Assembly: GCA_964036275.1 (NCBI GenBank)
Contig: CAXIWQ010000126.1
Span: 1-64,000 of the forward strand
Reading direction: 5' to 3'
Source: Litoditis marina
Lineage: Eukaryota; Nematoda; Chromadorea; Rhabditida; Rhabditidae
DNA: 64,000 nucleotides
The translations under genes and the position numbers were made by a program. The notes beneath the pieces are model-generated. The model saw only the letters and a list, made by a program, of their open reading frames with translations. It did not search any database and was not told the origin of the DNA. Below, piece after piece: positions 26,101 through 37,587 of this stretch (positions are counted from its first letter, which is position 1; every line of letters begins with the position of its first letter).

Positions 26101-28288
26101 GCCACAGAATATACAGTCGTATTAGGTTTTTGTAGCTGGGAGCAACAGATTTGATAGCCGTATAAAATGTTCTCTGTAACTGCAAGGCAAAGAGTCAATA
26201 ACCGCGTTAATCTGTCTTTGGTGGCTGTGCGCCACAGAATATAAAGTCGTATTAGGTTTTTGTAGTTGGGAGCAACAGACTTGATTGCCGTATGAGTTTT
26301 TTTTTCTGTAACTGCAAGCCGAAGAGTCGATAACCGCGTTGATTCGTATTTCGTGGCTGTGCGTCACAGAATAGATAATCGTATTAGGTTTTTGTAGCTG
26401 GGAGCAACAGACTTGATAGCCGTATAAACTTTTTTCTGTAGCTGCAAGGCAAAGAGTCAATAACCGCGATATTTCGTGTTTTGTGGCTGTGCGCCACAGA
26501 ATAGATTGTCGTATTATGTTTCTGTAGTTGGAAGCAACAGACTTGATAGCCGTATGATTTTTTTTGTAGCTGCAAGTCAAAATGTCAATAACCGCGTTAA
26601 TTCGTCTTTGTGGCTGTGCGCCACAGAATAGATTGTCGTATCAGGTTTTTGTAGCTGGGAGCAACAGATTTGATAGCCGTATGAAATGTTATCTGTAACT
26701 GCGAGGCAAAGAGTCAATAACCGCGTTAATTCGTCTTTTGTGGCTGTGCGCCACAGAATATATAGTCGTATTAGGTTTTTGTAGCTGGGAGCAACAGACT
26801 TGATAGCCGTATGAACTGTTCTCTGTAGCTGCAAGGCAAAGAGTCAATAACGCGTTAATTCGTCTTTTGTGGCTGTGCGCCACAGAATATATAGTCGTCT
26901 TAGGTTTTTGTATCTGGGAGCAACAGACTTGATAGCCGTATGAACTTTTTTCTGTAGCTGCAAGGCAAAGAGTCAATAACCGCGTTAAGTCGTTTTTTGT
27001 GGCTGTGCGCCACTAAATATATAGTCGTGTTAGGTCTTTGTAGCTGGGAGCAACATACTTGATAGCTGTATAAACTTTTATTTTGTAGCTTTACGGCAAA
27101 GAGTCAATAACCGCGTTAATTTGTCTTTTGTGGCTGTGCGCCACAGAATATGGAGTCGTATTAGGTTTTTGTAGCTGGGAGCAACAGACTTGATAGCCGT
27201 ATAAATTTTTCTCTGTAACTGCAAGCCAAAGAGTCAATAACCGCGTTATTTCGTATGTTATGGCTGTGCGCCACAGAATAGATTGTCGTATTAGGTTTTT
27301 GTAGCTGGGAGCAACAGATTTGGTAGCCGTATGAACTTTTCTCTGTAACTGCAAGCCAAATAGTCGATAACCGCGTTAATTCGTATTTTGTGGCTGTGCG
27401 CCACAGAATAGATTGTCGTATCAGGTTTTTGTAGCTGGGAGCAACATACTCGATAGCCGTATAAACTGTTTTCTGCAGCTGCACGGTAAAGAGTCAATAA
27501 CCGCGTTAATTTGTCTTTTGTGGCTGTGCGCCACAGAATAGTAAGTCGTATTAGGTTTTTGTAGCTGGGAGCAACAGACTTGATAGCCGTATAAACTTTT
27601 TTTTGTAGCTGCAAGGCAAATAGTCAATAACCGCGTTAGTTCGTATTTTGTGGCTGTGTGCCACAGAAAAGATAGTTGTATTGGGTTTTTCTAGCTGGGA
27701 GCAACATACTTGATAGCCGTATAAACTTTTTTCTGTAGCTGCAAGGCAAAGAGTCAATAACCGCGTTAATCTGTCTTTTGTGGCTGTGCGCCACAGAATA
27801 TAAAGTCGTATTAGGTTTTTGTAGTTGGGAGCAACAGACTTGATTGCCGTATGAGTTTTTTTTCTGTAACTGCAAGCCGAAGAGTCGATAACCGCGTTGA
27901 TTCGTATTTCGTGGCTGTGCGCCACAGAATAGATAATCGTATTAGGTTTTTGTAGCTGAGAGCAACAGACTTGATAGCCGTATAAACTTTTTTCTGTAGC
28001 TGCAAGGAAAAGAGTCAATAACCGCGTTAATATGTCTTTTGTGGTTGTGCGCCACAGAATATAAAGTCGTATTAGGTTTTTGTAGTTGGGAGCAACAGAC
28101 TTGATAGCCGTATGATTTTTTTTTGTAGGTGCAAGGCAAAGAGTCAATAACCGCGTTAATTCGTATTTGGTGGATGTGCGCCACAAAATAGATTGTCGTA
28201 TCAGGTTTTTGTAGCTGGGAGCAACAGATTTGATAGCCGTATGAACTGTTCTCTGTAGCTGCAAGGCAAAGAGTCAATAACGCGTTAA

Positions 28289-28321
28289 GGCTGTCTTCAG
28301 ACTTTTTGTGCGATACAAGAT
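28289..28321 (+). repeat. Left terminal inverted repeat of the DNA element
   Basis: Thirty-three bases starting GGCTGTCTTCAGAC and ending ACAAGAT, perfectly complementary to 29417-29449. Similarity stops right after base 33. Confidence 0.95.
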
Positions 28322-28407
28322 GCACGATACATGCGCGCTCTAATCATGTGTATCGATTGCATTTTTGTAGCGGCGACAGATACATGCGTCACGCGATGTA
28401 TCTTTCG

Positions 28408-29342
28408 CGTTCATACTTTTTCTACAGTATCTCGGCGTCAGATACATCATTTTGAATCGACGATACACTTTTTTTGAAGATTGCGGCCGGCATTCTACAC
28501 TTCACTCATATTGTGGATACATCTAGGTTTTTTGATTATAAAAGTGATTTTTGTGAATTTTTTCCAATTGATATAATGTTCCCCCACACAAAACAGATTG
28601 GTATCCGCAAAAAAATTTCATTTTCGCGCGCGACGCGCGCACGCGACGCGTCAAAATGAGAAAATATGCAGATTTGGGTCAAATTTGTGAACTGTGATTA
28701 TCGATCATGGAGATTGCGAATGTGGATATCAATTTTATATCACGCACGCGACGCGTGAACGCGCCGCGACAAAAATTTAAAAACCGGTATAATTCAATAA
28801 AACTTGGGAACCTGAGGAAATTGATCATTCTGAAGTCAGATGTGAGCTTGGTACGAACTTGGGATCAAGCGCGCGCGCAGCACGCGACGCGACAAAAAAT
28901 TTCAACTTTTGTGCATGGAGATAAATTTTTGGGATTGGTTGGCCACGCGGATAAGAAGGTATTACGAGTTTCGGATATATATTCATAACCAGCATGATCG
29001 AATACCCCACCCATCCCAATTTTATATGAATCGACTCATTTTGATATTTCTGCCGCGTCGCGTGCACGCGCTTCGCGTGAGTGAAATTGAGTATATGGCA
29101 TGGGGATCGGTAACAATGATCATCAGCGTTTTTGTTTTTCACGATGTCCAAAGTTTATCGAAATTCATTCATTTTCACATTTTGTCGCGGCGCGTGCGCG
29201 CATCGCGTGCGATGAGATAGACGTCAAATTGAAGAATATCTATAAATATCTATGGAATGAAGAATTTAAAATTGTTCAAAGTTACTTTTGAATTTGAAAC
29301 TAACAAAATCGAAAAAATGTATCCTGGAACGTTCATACTTTT
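28408..29342 (+). repeat. Subterminal direct repeat in the DNA element
   Basis: CGTTCATACTTTT occurs at 28408-28420 and again at 29330-29342. In both places a similar stretch with GATAC and GGCG motifs follows. Subterminal repeats of this kind can be transposase-binding sites, but that role is not shown here. Confidence 0.55.
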
Positions 29343-29416
29343 CTGATACGTTGGCGCCGAAATACGGATACAAAATGAGACGATACAAACAATTCGAAAA
29401 TGAATCGTGTATCTGT

Positions 29417-29449
29417 ATCTTGTATCGCACAAAAAGTCTGAAGACAGCC
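29417..29449 (-). repeat. Right terminal inverted repeat of the DNA element
   Basis: Exact reverse complement of 28289-28321, ending GTCTGAAGACAGCC. The satellite resumes with TAATTCG, which supplies the second TAA of the target duplication. Confidence 0.95.
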
Positions 29450-32400
29450 TAATTCGTCTTTTGTGGCTGTGCGCCACAGAATATATAGTCGTCTTAGGTT
29501 TTTGTATCTGGGAGCAACAGACTTGATAGCCGTATGAACTTTTTTCTGTAGCTGCAAGGCAAAGAGTCAATAACCGCGTTAAGTCGTCTTTTGTGGCTGT
29601 GCGCCACAAAATATATAGTCGTGTTAGGTCTTTGTAGCTGGGAGCAACATACTTGATAGCCGTATAAACTTTTTTCTGTAGCTTTACGGCAAAGAGTCAA
29701 TAACCGCGTTAATTTGTCTTTTGTGGCTGTGCGCCAAAGAATATGGAGTCGTATTAGGTTTTTGTAGCTGGGAGCAACAGACTTGATAGCCGTATAAACT
29801 TTTCTCTGTAACTGCAAGCCAAAGAGTCAATAACCGCGTTATTTCGTATTTTATGGCTGTGCGCCACAGAATAGATAGTTGTATTGGGTTTTTCTAGCTG
29901 GGAGCAACATATTTGATGGCCGTATAAACTTTTTTCTGTAGCTGCAAGGCAAAGAGTCAATAACCGCGTTAATCTGTCTTTGGTGGCTGTGCGCCACAGA
30001 ATATAAAGTCGTATTAGGTTTTTGTAGTTGGGAGCAACAGACTTGATTGCCGTATGAGTTTTTTTTTTCTGTAACTGCAAGCCGAAGAGTCGATAACCGC
30101 GTTGATTCGTATTTCGTGGCTGTGCGTCACAGAATAGATAATCGTATTAGGTTTTTGTAGCTGGGAGCAACAGACTTGATAGCCGTATAAACTTTTTTCT
30201 GTAGCTGCAAGGCAAAGAGTCAATAACCGCGTTAATTTGTTTTTTGTGGTTGTGCGCCACAGAATATAAAGTCGTATTAGGTTTTTGTAGTTGGGAGCAA
30301 CAGACTTGATAGCCGTATGATTTTTTTTTGTAGGTGCAAGGCAAAGAGTCAATAACCGCGTTAATTCGTATTTGGTGGATGTGCGCCACAAAATAGATTG
30401 TCGTATTAGGTTTTTGTAGCTGGGAGCAACAGATTTGATAGCCGTATGAACTGTTCTCTGTAGCTGCAAGGCAAAGAGTCAATAACGCGTTAATTCGTAT
30501 TTTGTGGCTGTGCGCCACAGAATATATAGTCGTCTTAGGTTTTTGTATCTGGGAGCAACAGACTCGATAGCCGTATGAACTTTTTTCTGTAGCTGCAATG
30601 CAAAGAGTCAATAACCGCGTTAAGTCGTCTTTTGTGGCTGTGCGCCACAAAATATATAGTCGTGTTAGGTCTTTGTAGCTGGGAGCAACATACTTGATAG
30701 CCGTATAAACTTTTTTCTGTAGCTTTACGGCAAAGAGTCAATAACCGCGTTAATTTGTCTTTTGTGGCTGTGCGCCACAGAATATGGAGTCGTATTAGGT
30801 TTTTGTAGCTGGGAGCAACAGACTTGATAGCCGTATAAACTTTTCTCTGTAACTGCAAGCCAAAGAGTCAATAACCGCGTTATTTTGTATTTTATGGCTG
30901 TGCGCCACAGAATAGATTGTCGTATTAGGTTTTTGTAGCTGGGAGCAACAGATTTGATAGCCGTATGAACCTTTCTCTGTAACTGCAAGCCAAAGAGACG
31001 ATAACCGCGTTAATTCGTATTTTGTGGCTGTGCGCCACATAATAGATAGTCGTATTAGGTTTTTGTATCTGGGAGCAACAGACTTGATAGCCGTATGAAC
31101 TTTTTTTCTGTAGCTGCACGGTAAAGAGTCAATAACCGCGTTAATTTGTCTTTTGTGGCTGTGCGCCACAGAATAGTAAGTCGTATTAGGTTTTTGTAGC
31201 TGGGAGCAACAGACTTGATAGCCGTATAAACTTTTTTCTGTAGCTGCAAGGCAAAGAGTCAATAACCGCGTTAATTCGTCTTTTGTGGCTGTGTGCCACA
31301 GAAAAGATAGTTGTATTGGGTTTTTCTAGCTGGGAGCAACGTACTTGATAGCCGTATGAACTTTTTTTTGTAGCTGCAAGGCAAAGAGTCAATAACCGCG
31401 TTAATTTGTCTTTTGTGGCTGTGCGCCACAGAACATAAAGTCGTATTAGGTTTTTGTAGCCAGGAGCAACAGACTTGATAGCCGTATAAACTTTTTTTCT
31501 GTAGCTGCAAGGCAAAGAGTCGATAACCGCGTTAATTCGTAATTTGTGGCTGTGTGCCACAGAAAAGATAGTTGTATTGGGTTTTTCGAGCTGGGAGCAA
31601 CATACTTGATAGCCGTATGAACTTTTTTTTGTAGCTGCAAGGCAAAGAGTCAATAACCGCGTTAATTTGTCTTTTGTGGCTGTGCGCCACAGAACATAAA
31701 GTCGTATTAGGTTTTTCTAGCTGGGAGCAACATACTTGATAGCCGTATAAACTTTTTTCTGTAGCTGCAAGGCAAAGAGTCAATAACCGCGTTAATTCGT
31801 ATTTTGTGGCTGTGTGTCACAGAAAAGATAGTTGTATTAGGTTTTTGTAGTTGGGAGCAACAGACTTGATAGCCGTATAAACTTTTCTCTGTAACTGCAA
31901 GCCGAAGAGTCGATAACCGCGTTAATTTGTCTTTTGTGGTTGTGCGCCACAGAATATAAAGTCGTATTAGGTTTTTGTAGTTGGGAGCAACAGACTTGAT
32001 AGCCGTATGATTTTTTTTTGTAGGTGCAAGGCAAAGAGTCAATAACCGCGTTAATTCGTATTTGGTGGATGTGCGCCACAAAATAGATTGTCGTATTAGG
32101 TTTTTGTATCTGGGAGCAACAGACTTGATAGCCGTATGAACTGTTCTCTGTAGTTGCAAGGCAAAGAGTCGATAACCGCGTTAATTCGTATTTTGTGGCT
32201 GTGCGCCACAGAATAGATTGTCGTATTAGGTTTTTGTAGCTGGGAGCAACATACTCGATAGCCGTATAAACTTTTTTCTATAGCTGCACGGTAAAGAGTC
32301 AATAACCGCGTTAATTCGTATTTCGTGGCTGTGCGCCACAGAATAGATAATCGTATTAGGTTTTTGTAGCTGGGAGCAACAGACTTGATAGCCGTATAAA

Positions 32401-35400
32401 CTTTTTTCTGTAGCTGCAAGGCAAAGAGTCAATAACCGCGTTAATTTGTCTTTTGTGGTTGTGCGCCACAGAATATAAAGTCGTATTAGGTTTTTGTAGT
32501 TGGGAGCAACAGACTTGATAGCCGTATAAACTTTTCTCTGTAACTGCAAGCCAAAGAGTCAATAACCGCGTTATTTTGTATTTTATGGCTGTGCGCCACA
32601 GAATAGATTGTCGTATTAGGTTTTTGTAGCTGGGAGCAACAGATTTGATAGCCGTATGAACTTTTCTCTGTAACTGCAAGCCAAAGAGACGATAACCGCG
32701 TTAATTCGTAATTTGTGGCTGTGCGCCACATAATAGATAGTCGTATTAGGTTTTTGTATCTGGGAGCAACAGACTTGATAGCCGTATGAACTGTTCTCTG
32801 TAGTTGCAAGGCAAAGAGTCGATAACCGCGTTAATTCGTATTTTGTGGCTGTGCGCCACAGAATAGATTGTCGTATTAGGTTTTTGTAGCTGGGAGCAAC
32901 ATACTCGATAGCCGTATAAACTTTTTTCTATAGCTGCACGGTAAAGAGTCAATAACCGCGTTAATTTGTCTTTTGTGGCTGTGCGCCACAGAATAGTAAG
33001 TCGTATTAGGTTTTTGTAGCCAGGAGCAACAGACTTGATAGCCGTATAAACTTTTTTCTGTAGCTGCAAGGCAATAAGGTGATAACCGCGTTAATTTGTC
33101 TTTTGTGGCTGTGCGCCACAGAATATAAAGTCGTATTAGGTTTTTGTAGCCATGAGCAACAGACTTGATAGCCGTATAAACTTTTTTCTGTAGCTGCAAG
33201 GCAAAGAGTCGATAACCGCGTTAATTCGTATTTTGTGGCTGTGTGCCACAGAATAGATAGTTGTATTGGGTTTTTCTAGCTGGGAGCAACATACTTGATA
33301 GCCGTATAAACTTTTTTCTGTAGCTGCAAGGCAAAGAGTCAATAACCGCGTAAATTTGTCTTTTGTGGCTGTGCGCCACTGAATATAGAGTCGTATAAGG
33401 TTTTTGTAGCCATGAGCAACTTGATAGCCGTATGAACTGTTCTCTGTAGCTGCAGGGCAAAAAGTCGATAACCGCGTTAATTCGTATGTGTGGCTGTGCG
33501 CCACAGAATAGATTGTCGTATTAGGTTTTTGTAGCTGGGAGCAACATATTTGATAGCCGTATAAACTGTTCTCTGTAGCTGCAAGGCAAAGAGTCGATAA
33601 CCGCGTTAATTCGTATTTTGTGGCTGTGCGCCACAGAATAGATTGTCGTATCAGGTTTTTGTAGCTGGGAACAACAGACTTGATAGCCGTATTAACTTTT
33701 TTCTGTAGCTGCAAAGCAAATAGTCGATAACCGCGTTAATTCGTATTTTGTGGCTGTGTGCCACAGAATAGATAGTTGTATTGGGTTTTTCTAGCTGGGA
33801 GCAACATACTTGATAACCGTATAAACTGTTCTCTGTAGCTGCAAGGCAAAGAGTCGATAACCGCGTTAATTCGTATTTTGTGGCTGTGCGCCACAGAATA
33901 ATTTGTCGTATCAGGTTTTTGTAGCTGGGAACAACAGACTTGATAGCCGTATTAACTTTTTTCTGTAGCTGCAAAGCAAATAGTCGATAACCGCGTTAAT
34001 TCGTATTTTGTGGCTGTGTGCCACAGAATAGATAGTTGTATTGGGTTTTTCTAGCTGGGAGCAACATACTTGATAGCCGTATAAACTGTTCTCTGTAGCT
34101 GCAAGGCAAAGAGTCGATAACCGCGTTAATTCGTATTTTCTGCTTGTGCACCACAGAAAAGATTGTCGTATTAGGTTTTTGTAGCTGGGAGCAACAGACT
34201 TGATAGCCGTATAAACTTTTTTCTGTAGCTGCACGGCAAAGAGTCAATAACCGCGTTAATTTGTATTTGTAGCTGCAAGCCAAAGAGTCGATAACAGCGT
34301 TAATTCGTATTTTGTGGCTGTGCGCCACATAATAGATTGTCGTATTAGGTTTTTGTAGCTGCGAGCAACAGATTTGATAGCCGTATAAACTTTTTTTTCT
34401 GTAGCTGCAAGGCAATAAGGTGATAACCGCGTTAATTTGTCTTTTGTGGCTGTGCGCCACAGAATATAAAGTCGTATTAGGTTTTTGTAGCCATGAGCAA
34501 CAGACTTGATAGCCGTATAAACTTGTTTCTGTAGCTGCAAGGCAAAGAGTCGATAACCGCGTTAATTCGTATTTTGTGGCTGTGTGCCACAGAATAGATA
34601 GTTGTATTGGGTTTTTCTAGCTGGGAGCAACATACTTGATGGCCGTATAAACTTTTTTCTGTAGCTGCAAGGCAAAGAGTCAATAACCGCGTAAATTTGT
34701 ATTTTGTGGCTGTGCGCCACAGAATATAAAGTCGTATTATGTTTTTGTAGTTGGAAGCAACAGACTTGATAGCCGTATGATTTTTTTTGTAGCTGCAAGT
34801 CAAAATGTCAATAACCGCGTTAATTCGTCTTTGTGGCTGTGCGCCACAGAATAGATTGTCGTATTAGGTTTTTGTAGCTGGGAGCAACAGATTTGATAGC
34901 CGTATGAAATGTTCTCTGTAACTGCGAGGCAAAGAGTCAATAACCGCGTTAATTCGTCTTTTGTGGCTGTGCGCCACAGAATATATAGTCGTATTAGGTT
35001 TTTGTAGCTGGGAGCAACAGACTTGATAGCCGTATGAACTTTTCTCTGTAGCTGCAAGCCAACAAGTCGATAACCGCGATAATTTGTATTTTGTGGCTGT
35101 GCGCCACAGAATAGATTGTCGTATTAGGTTTTTGTAGCTGGGAGCAACATATTTGATAGCCGTATGAACTGTTTTCTGTAGCTGCAAGGCAAAGAGTCAA
35201 TAACGCGTTAATTCGTCTTTTGTGGCTGTGCGCCACAGAATATATAGTCGTCTTAAGTTTTTGTATCTGGGAGCAACATACTTGATAGCCGTATGAACTT
35301 TTTTCTGTAGCTGCAAGGCAAAGAGTCAACAACCGCGTTAAGTCGTCTTTTGTGGCTGTGCGCCACGAAATATATAGTCGTGTTGAGTCTTTGTAGCTGG

Positions 35401-35723
35401 GAGCAACATACTTGATAGCCGTATAAACTTTTTTCTGTAGCTTTACGGCAAAGAGTCAATAACCGCGTTAATTTGTCTTTTGTGGCTGTGCGCCACAGAA
35501 TATGGAGTCGTATTAGGTTTTTGTAGCTGGGAGCAACAGATTTGATAGCCGTATGAACTTTTCTCTGTAACTGCAAGCCAAAGAGTCGATAACCGCGTTA
35601 ATTCGTATTTTGTGGCTGTGCGCCACATAATAGATAGTCGTATTAGGTTTTTGTATCTGGGAGCAACAGACTTGATAGCCGTATGAACTGTTCTCTGCAG
35701 TTGCAAGGCAAGGAGTCGATAAC
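29450..35723 (+). repeat. 130-bp satellite array, segment 2
   Basis: About 48 monomers in the same orientation as segment 1. Characteristic variants, rare or absent before about 26.8 kb, are GGTGGATGTGCGCCACAAAA, GTATCTGGGAGCAAC, GTAGCTTTACGGC, GACTTGATTGCCGTATGAG, AATAACGCGTTAATTCG and the C variant ending GTGTTAGGTCTTTG. The stretch 34735-35200 returns to first-segment variants. Positions 29450-31850 are paralogous to 45498-47890. The segment ends with ATAAC (35719-35723), one copy of the LTR element target duplication. No gene is present. Confidence 0.97.
34225..34290 (+). repeat. Truncated monomer: B fused to B (44 bp)
   Basis: GTAGCTG occurs at 34225 and again at 34269, 44 bp apart. The C and A subunits (86 bp) are missing exactly, which leaves a one-third-length repeat. 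The deletion respects the internal subunit register, supporting the trimeric reading of the monomer. Confidence 0.75.
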
Positions 35724-36136
35724 TGTTCGGCATAGCCTAAACTTAGCATGTTGCACGGGCGCAGCTGATTAGCATAGCGACTGCGCACGTGAGCGCCAGA
35801 CATGTTAATGCAGTGTTGGCACGTGGAAAGAAGACAAGAGCAGCTCACTCTTCAACTTACACCGACCATGGGATACGCTCTGGGCTACTCGCTCTCTCGG
35901 TTATCTCTCATAGATAACTACTCGTATATTCATTTATATTATAATAAACTTGTATTGCTAACTTGTTATGTTCTACTATGAATACAGTTTCTCTATAACA
36001 TGTCTCTCCCATATTTCTCCCCTAATGCTCATATGTGGTGATAATATCAATCAGATACTTATTATATTATATAGTTAACTCCGCGTGGCAATAGTATTGA
36101 AATAGTAATAGGCAGTTCTCCACTGACTGTCGAACA
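35724..36136 (+). repeat. 5' long terminal repeat
   Basis: A 413-bp LTR beginning TGTTCGGCATAGCC and ending GACTGTCGAACA, with short inverted ends TGTTCG and CGAACA. It differs from the 3' LTR by C versus G in AAGAG(C/G)AGCTC and T versus G in ATGTGG(T/G)GATA. An AATAAA polyadenylation-type hexamer lies at 35943-35948. The LTR should carry the promoter and start site, but I cannot place a start with confidence. Confidence 0.95.
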
Positions 36137-36150
36137 TGGTGCATCGGCCG
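36137..36150 (+). other. Primer-binding site, tRNA-Gly(GCC) type
   Basis: TGGTGCATCGGCCG begins at the first base after the 5' LTR. It is complementary to CGGCCGATGCA plus CCA, the 3' end of tRNA-Gly(GCC) as I recall it from Drosophila and Caenorhabditis. The match is 14 bases and then stops. It sets the element orientation to plus. The tRNA identity rests on memory of that tRNA, not on a search. Confidence 0.75.
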
Positions 36151-37526
36151 AACTAGCTACTCAGCCGCTCATCCACATTATTCATTCCAAACTATGGTGA
36201 TAACAGTCCCTTCAATTCCACATAAGTCCATTTTATTCCACAATGTTTATTTTGAGTTTAATAGCAGTACAAGTGGGTAAATTTGTACTGAAATACCCTG
36301 GTAAAGTCCAACCTTTGGTAAGTTGGCGGGGAGCTAATTAGCGATGTAAACGTCCTGAACCCATTTGAATCTTTCGGATGCCCTTTTGTAGTGGAAACCC
36401 AAATTGACATCCACACATTTTTTTGAGCCCAGGACTCCCAGCATACGGGACCACGCAGAACGGCTGCGGTATGCACGCGAAATGGGAAGTTCGCGCTGTG
36501 GTGAGGCCGGTAGACAGCCACAGATGAAGGAAAAATAAATAGTCTGGTACGGACAGGCAAGAGGCGTAGTTTCAGGTGCTAGGAAACGTAGCGTGAGCCA
36601 CCACTCCCATTGGATCCGTAATCTATTAGCTCATAATAACCATTCAATGAAATGCGATACGTGTGATTTTGAACCTATACGAGAATGAAATATCTTCAAA
36701 TTTTCGATTCTATAATACTTTCTGTACAGGTAAAACTATCCCACATCGAGCCAGAAGACCACTTGGTGCAGACATTTTTGACGAACCTATTTCTCTAGAA
36801 CTACATAGTTGTTGATCAGGTTTCAAGCGTTCTCAATTTCTGCATAAATACTTACCAATATCATTGTGCACTCACCTAATATCAATGTGAAAAAATTTAA
36901 AAAAAAACACTTATTCCTCAACATCAATAATATTCCAATTACTTTTTGCAAATATCGACGACTTTCCATAGCACCTATACCTTTCAGATCATTACCATTC
37001 AGTATTCTAACCGTTGTCATTCGAAGCGAGGTGCACTGCACAAACGAACGGAGATAGCAGACATTGGAAACGAGACTACATCATTTCACCCACAAGAACA
37101 AACAGTTACTTATACCATATTATTTCTTCTTCCGTGAAAACGTTCGATAATATCTGATTTAAAAAAAAATGATTTGCGTTTCGGAATTGGTGCAAATATA
37201 CTTCTCTCGGATTCTCCATATTATCACATACAGGTCAAATTATACCTGATATATATCATAAATGCGCATTTCTCTCCAATCGCCTCCAACTCCACAACAT
37301 CTCACTTGAACATTCCTAGAGTTACTTGCTTACTGCTAGTCATTATTTCGAGTATCACTTTGCTTATCCACAACTTTCCACCGTGATGGAATTTACTCAA
37401 AATAGTCAATTTTGAGTCTTTTTCACGAGGATTCAATGAGCACTGATTCTCAAGGTAGAGCTATATGTTTCGATCTTCTCAAGACCAAAACGGATACGGT
37501 GTATGTCTCCCCATCCCGTGATAATT

Positions 37527-37587
37527 GTAGTTTGATCCCGTTGCTTCTCGGACGCACACCGTGAGCTAGTTTGCGAGATCAAACTAC
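37527..37587. repeat. Foldback in the LTR element interior
   Basis: GTAGTTTGATC (37527-37537) is perfectly inverted at 37577-37587 around 39 bases. The 14 bases ATAATTGTAGTTTG at its left edge recur near 39578, and GTAGTTTGATCCC recurs at 39259. This suggests a small interspersed foldback family or repeated cis element. Confidence 0.55.

Larger units (their letters stand above)
1..28288 (+). repeat. 130-bp satellite array, segment 1
   Basis: About 217 contiguous head-to-tail monomers, all in one orientation, with a period of 130 bp (roughly 128-132). Recurrent boxes in each monomer are GTAGCTGGGAGCAAC, GATAGCCGTATGAAC, GTAGCTGCAAGGCAAAGAG, AATAACCGCGTTAAT and GTGGCTGTGCGCCACAG. The segment begins mid-monomer, so the array extends to the left. 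Length variation sits mostly in the T-tracts (about 5 to 11 T) and in small deletions. Typical variants of this segment are GAGGTAATAACC, CCAACAAGTCGATAACC and GTAGCCATGAGCAAC. Minus-strand reading frames of 60-240 codons occur throughout, but they are frame-rotating products of the repeat and I call no gene here. The last three bases (28286-28288) are one copy of the TAA target duplication of the next element. Confidence 0.98.
28289..29449. mobile_element. Non-autonomous inverted-repeat DNA transposon (PIF/Harbinger-like)
   Basis: A 1161-bp element with perfect 33-bp terminal inverted repeats (28289-28321 and 29417-29449) starting GGCTGTCTTCAGAC. It is flanked by the 3-bp target duplication TAA (28286-28288 and 29450-29452). 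It carries no transposase; its open frames are short and unrecognisable, so any movement would need a source elsewhere. Five CpG-rich islands lie inside. In the left half the motif is ACGCGACGCG (28641-28650, 28746-28755, 28882-28891). In the right half it is in reverse complement (CGCGTCGCGT at 29054-29063) or related (29184-29213). The 13-bp CGTTCATACTTTT also occurs in both halves in direct orientation. Three-base TAA/TTA duplications with GG-starting ends are typical of PIF/Harbinger, but without a transposase the superfamily is an inference. Paralogous satellite at 45498-45500 shows the uninterrupted site. Confidence 0.85.
26840..31850 (+). repeat. Segmental block paralogous to 43919-47900
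   Basis: Monomer order from about 26840 to 31850, with the DNA element removed, matches about 43919-47900. Shared rare markers include AAACTTTTATTTTGTAGC (27072 and 44152), the GTAAGTCGTATTAGG monomer (27541 and 44750) and the GACTTGATTGCCG monomer. The shift is about 17.08 kb at the left. It rises by one monomer plus 3 bp to about 17.21 kb, then falls to about 16.05 kb to the right of the insertion. This matches 1161 bp plus the 3-bp duplication being present in only one copy. Confidence 0.8.

Noticed and set aside
1..28288. CRISPR array
   Set aside because: The repeats are contiguous 130-bp monomers without unique spacers, there are no cas genes, and the context is eukaryotic.
28474..29291. 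Small plus- and minus-strand open frames inside the inverted-repeat element
   Set aside because: They are short (61-108 codons), overlap one another on both strands, depend on CpG islands for Arg/Ala runs, and show no transposase motif.
28289..29449. piggyBac-type element because TTAA is present at the left edge
   Set aside because: The right flank reads CTAATTCG, so TTAA is not duplicated. The supported duplication is TAA, confirmed by the empty site at 45498-45500.
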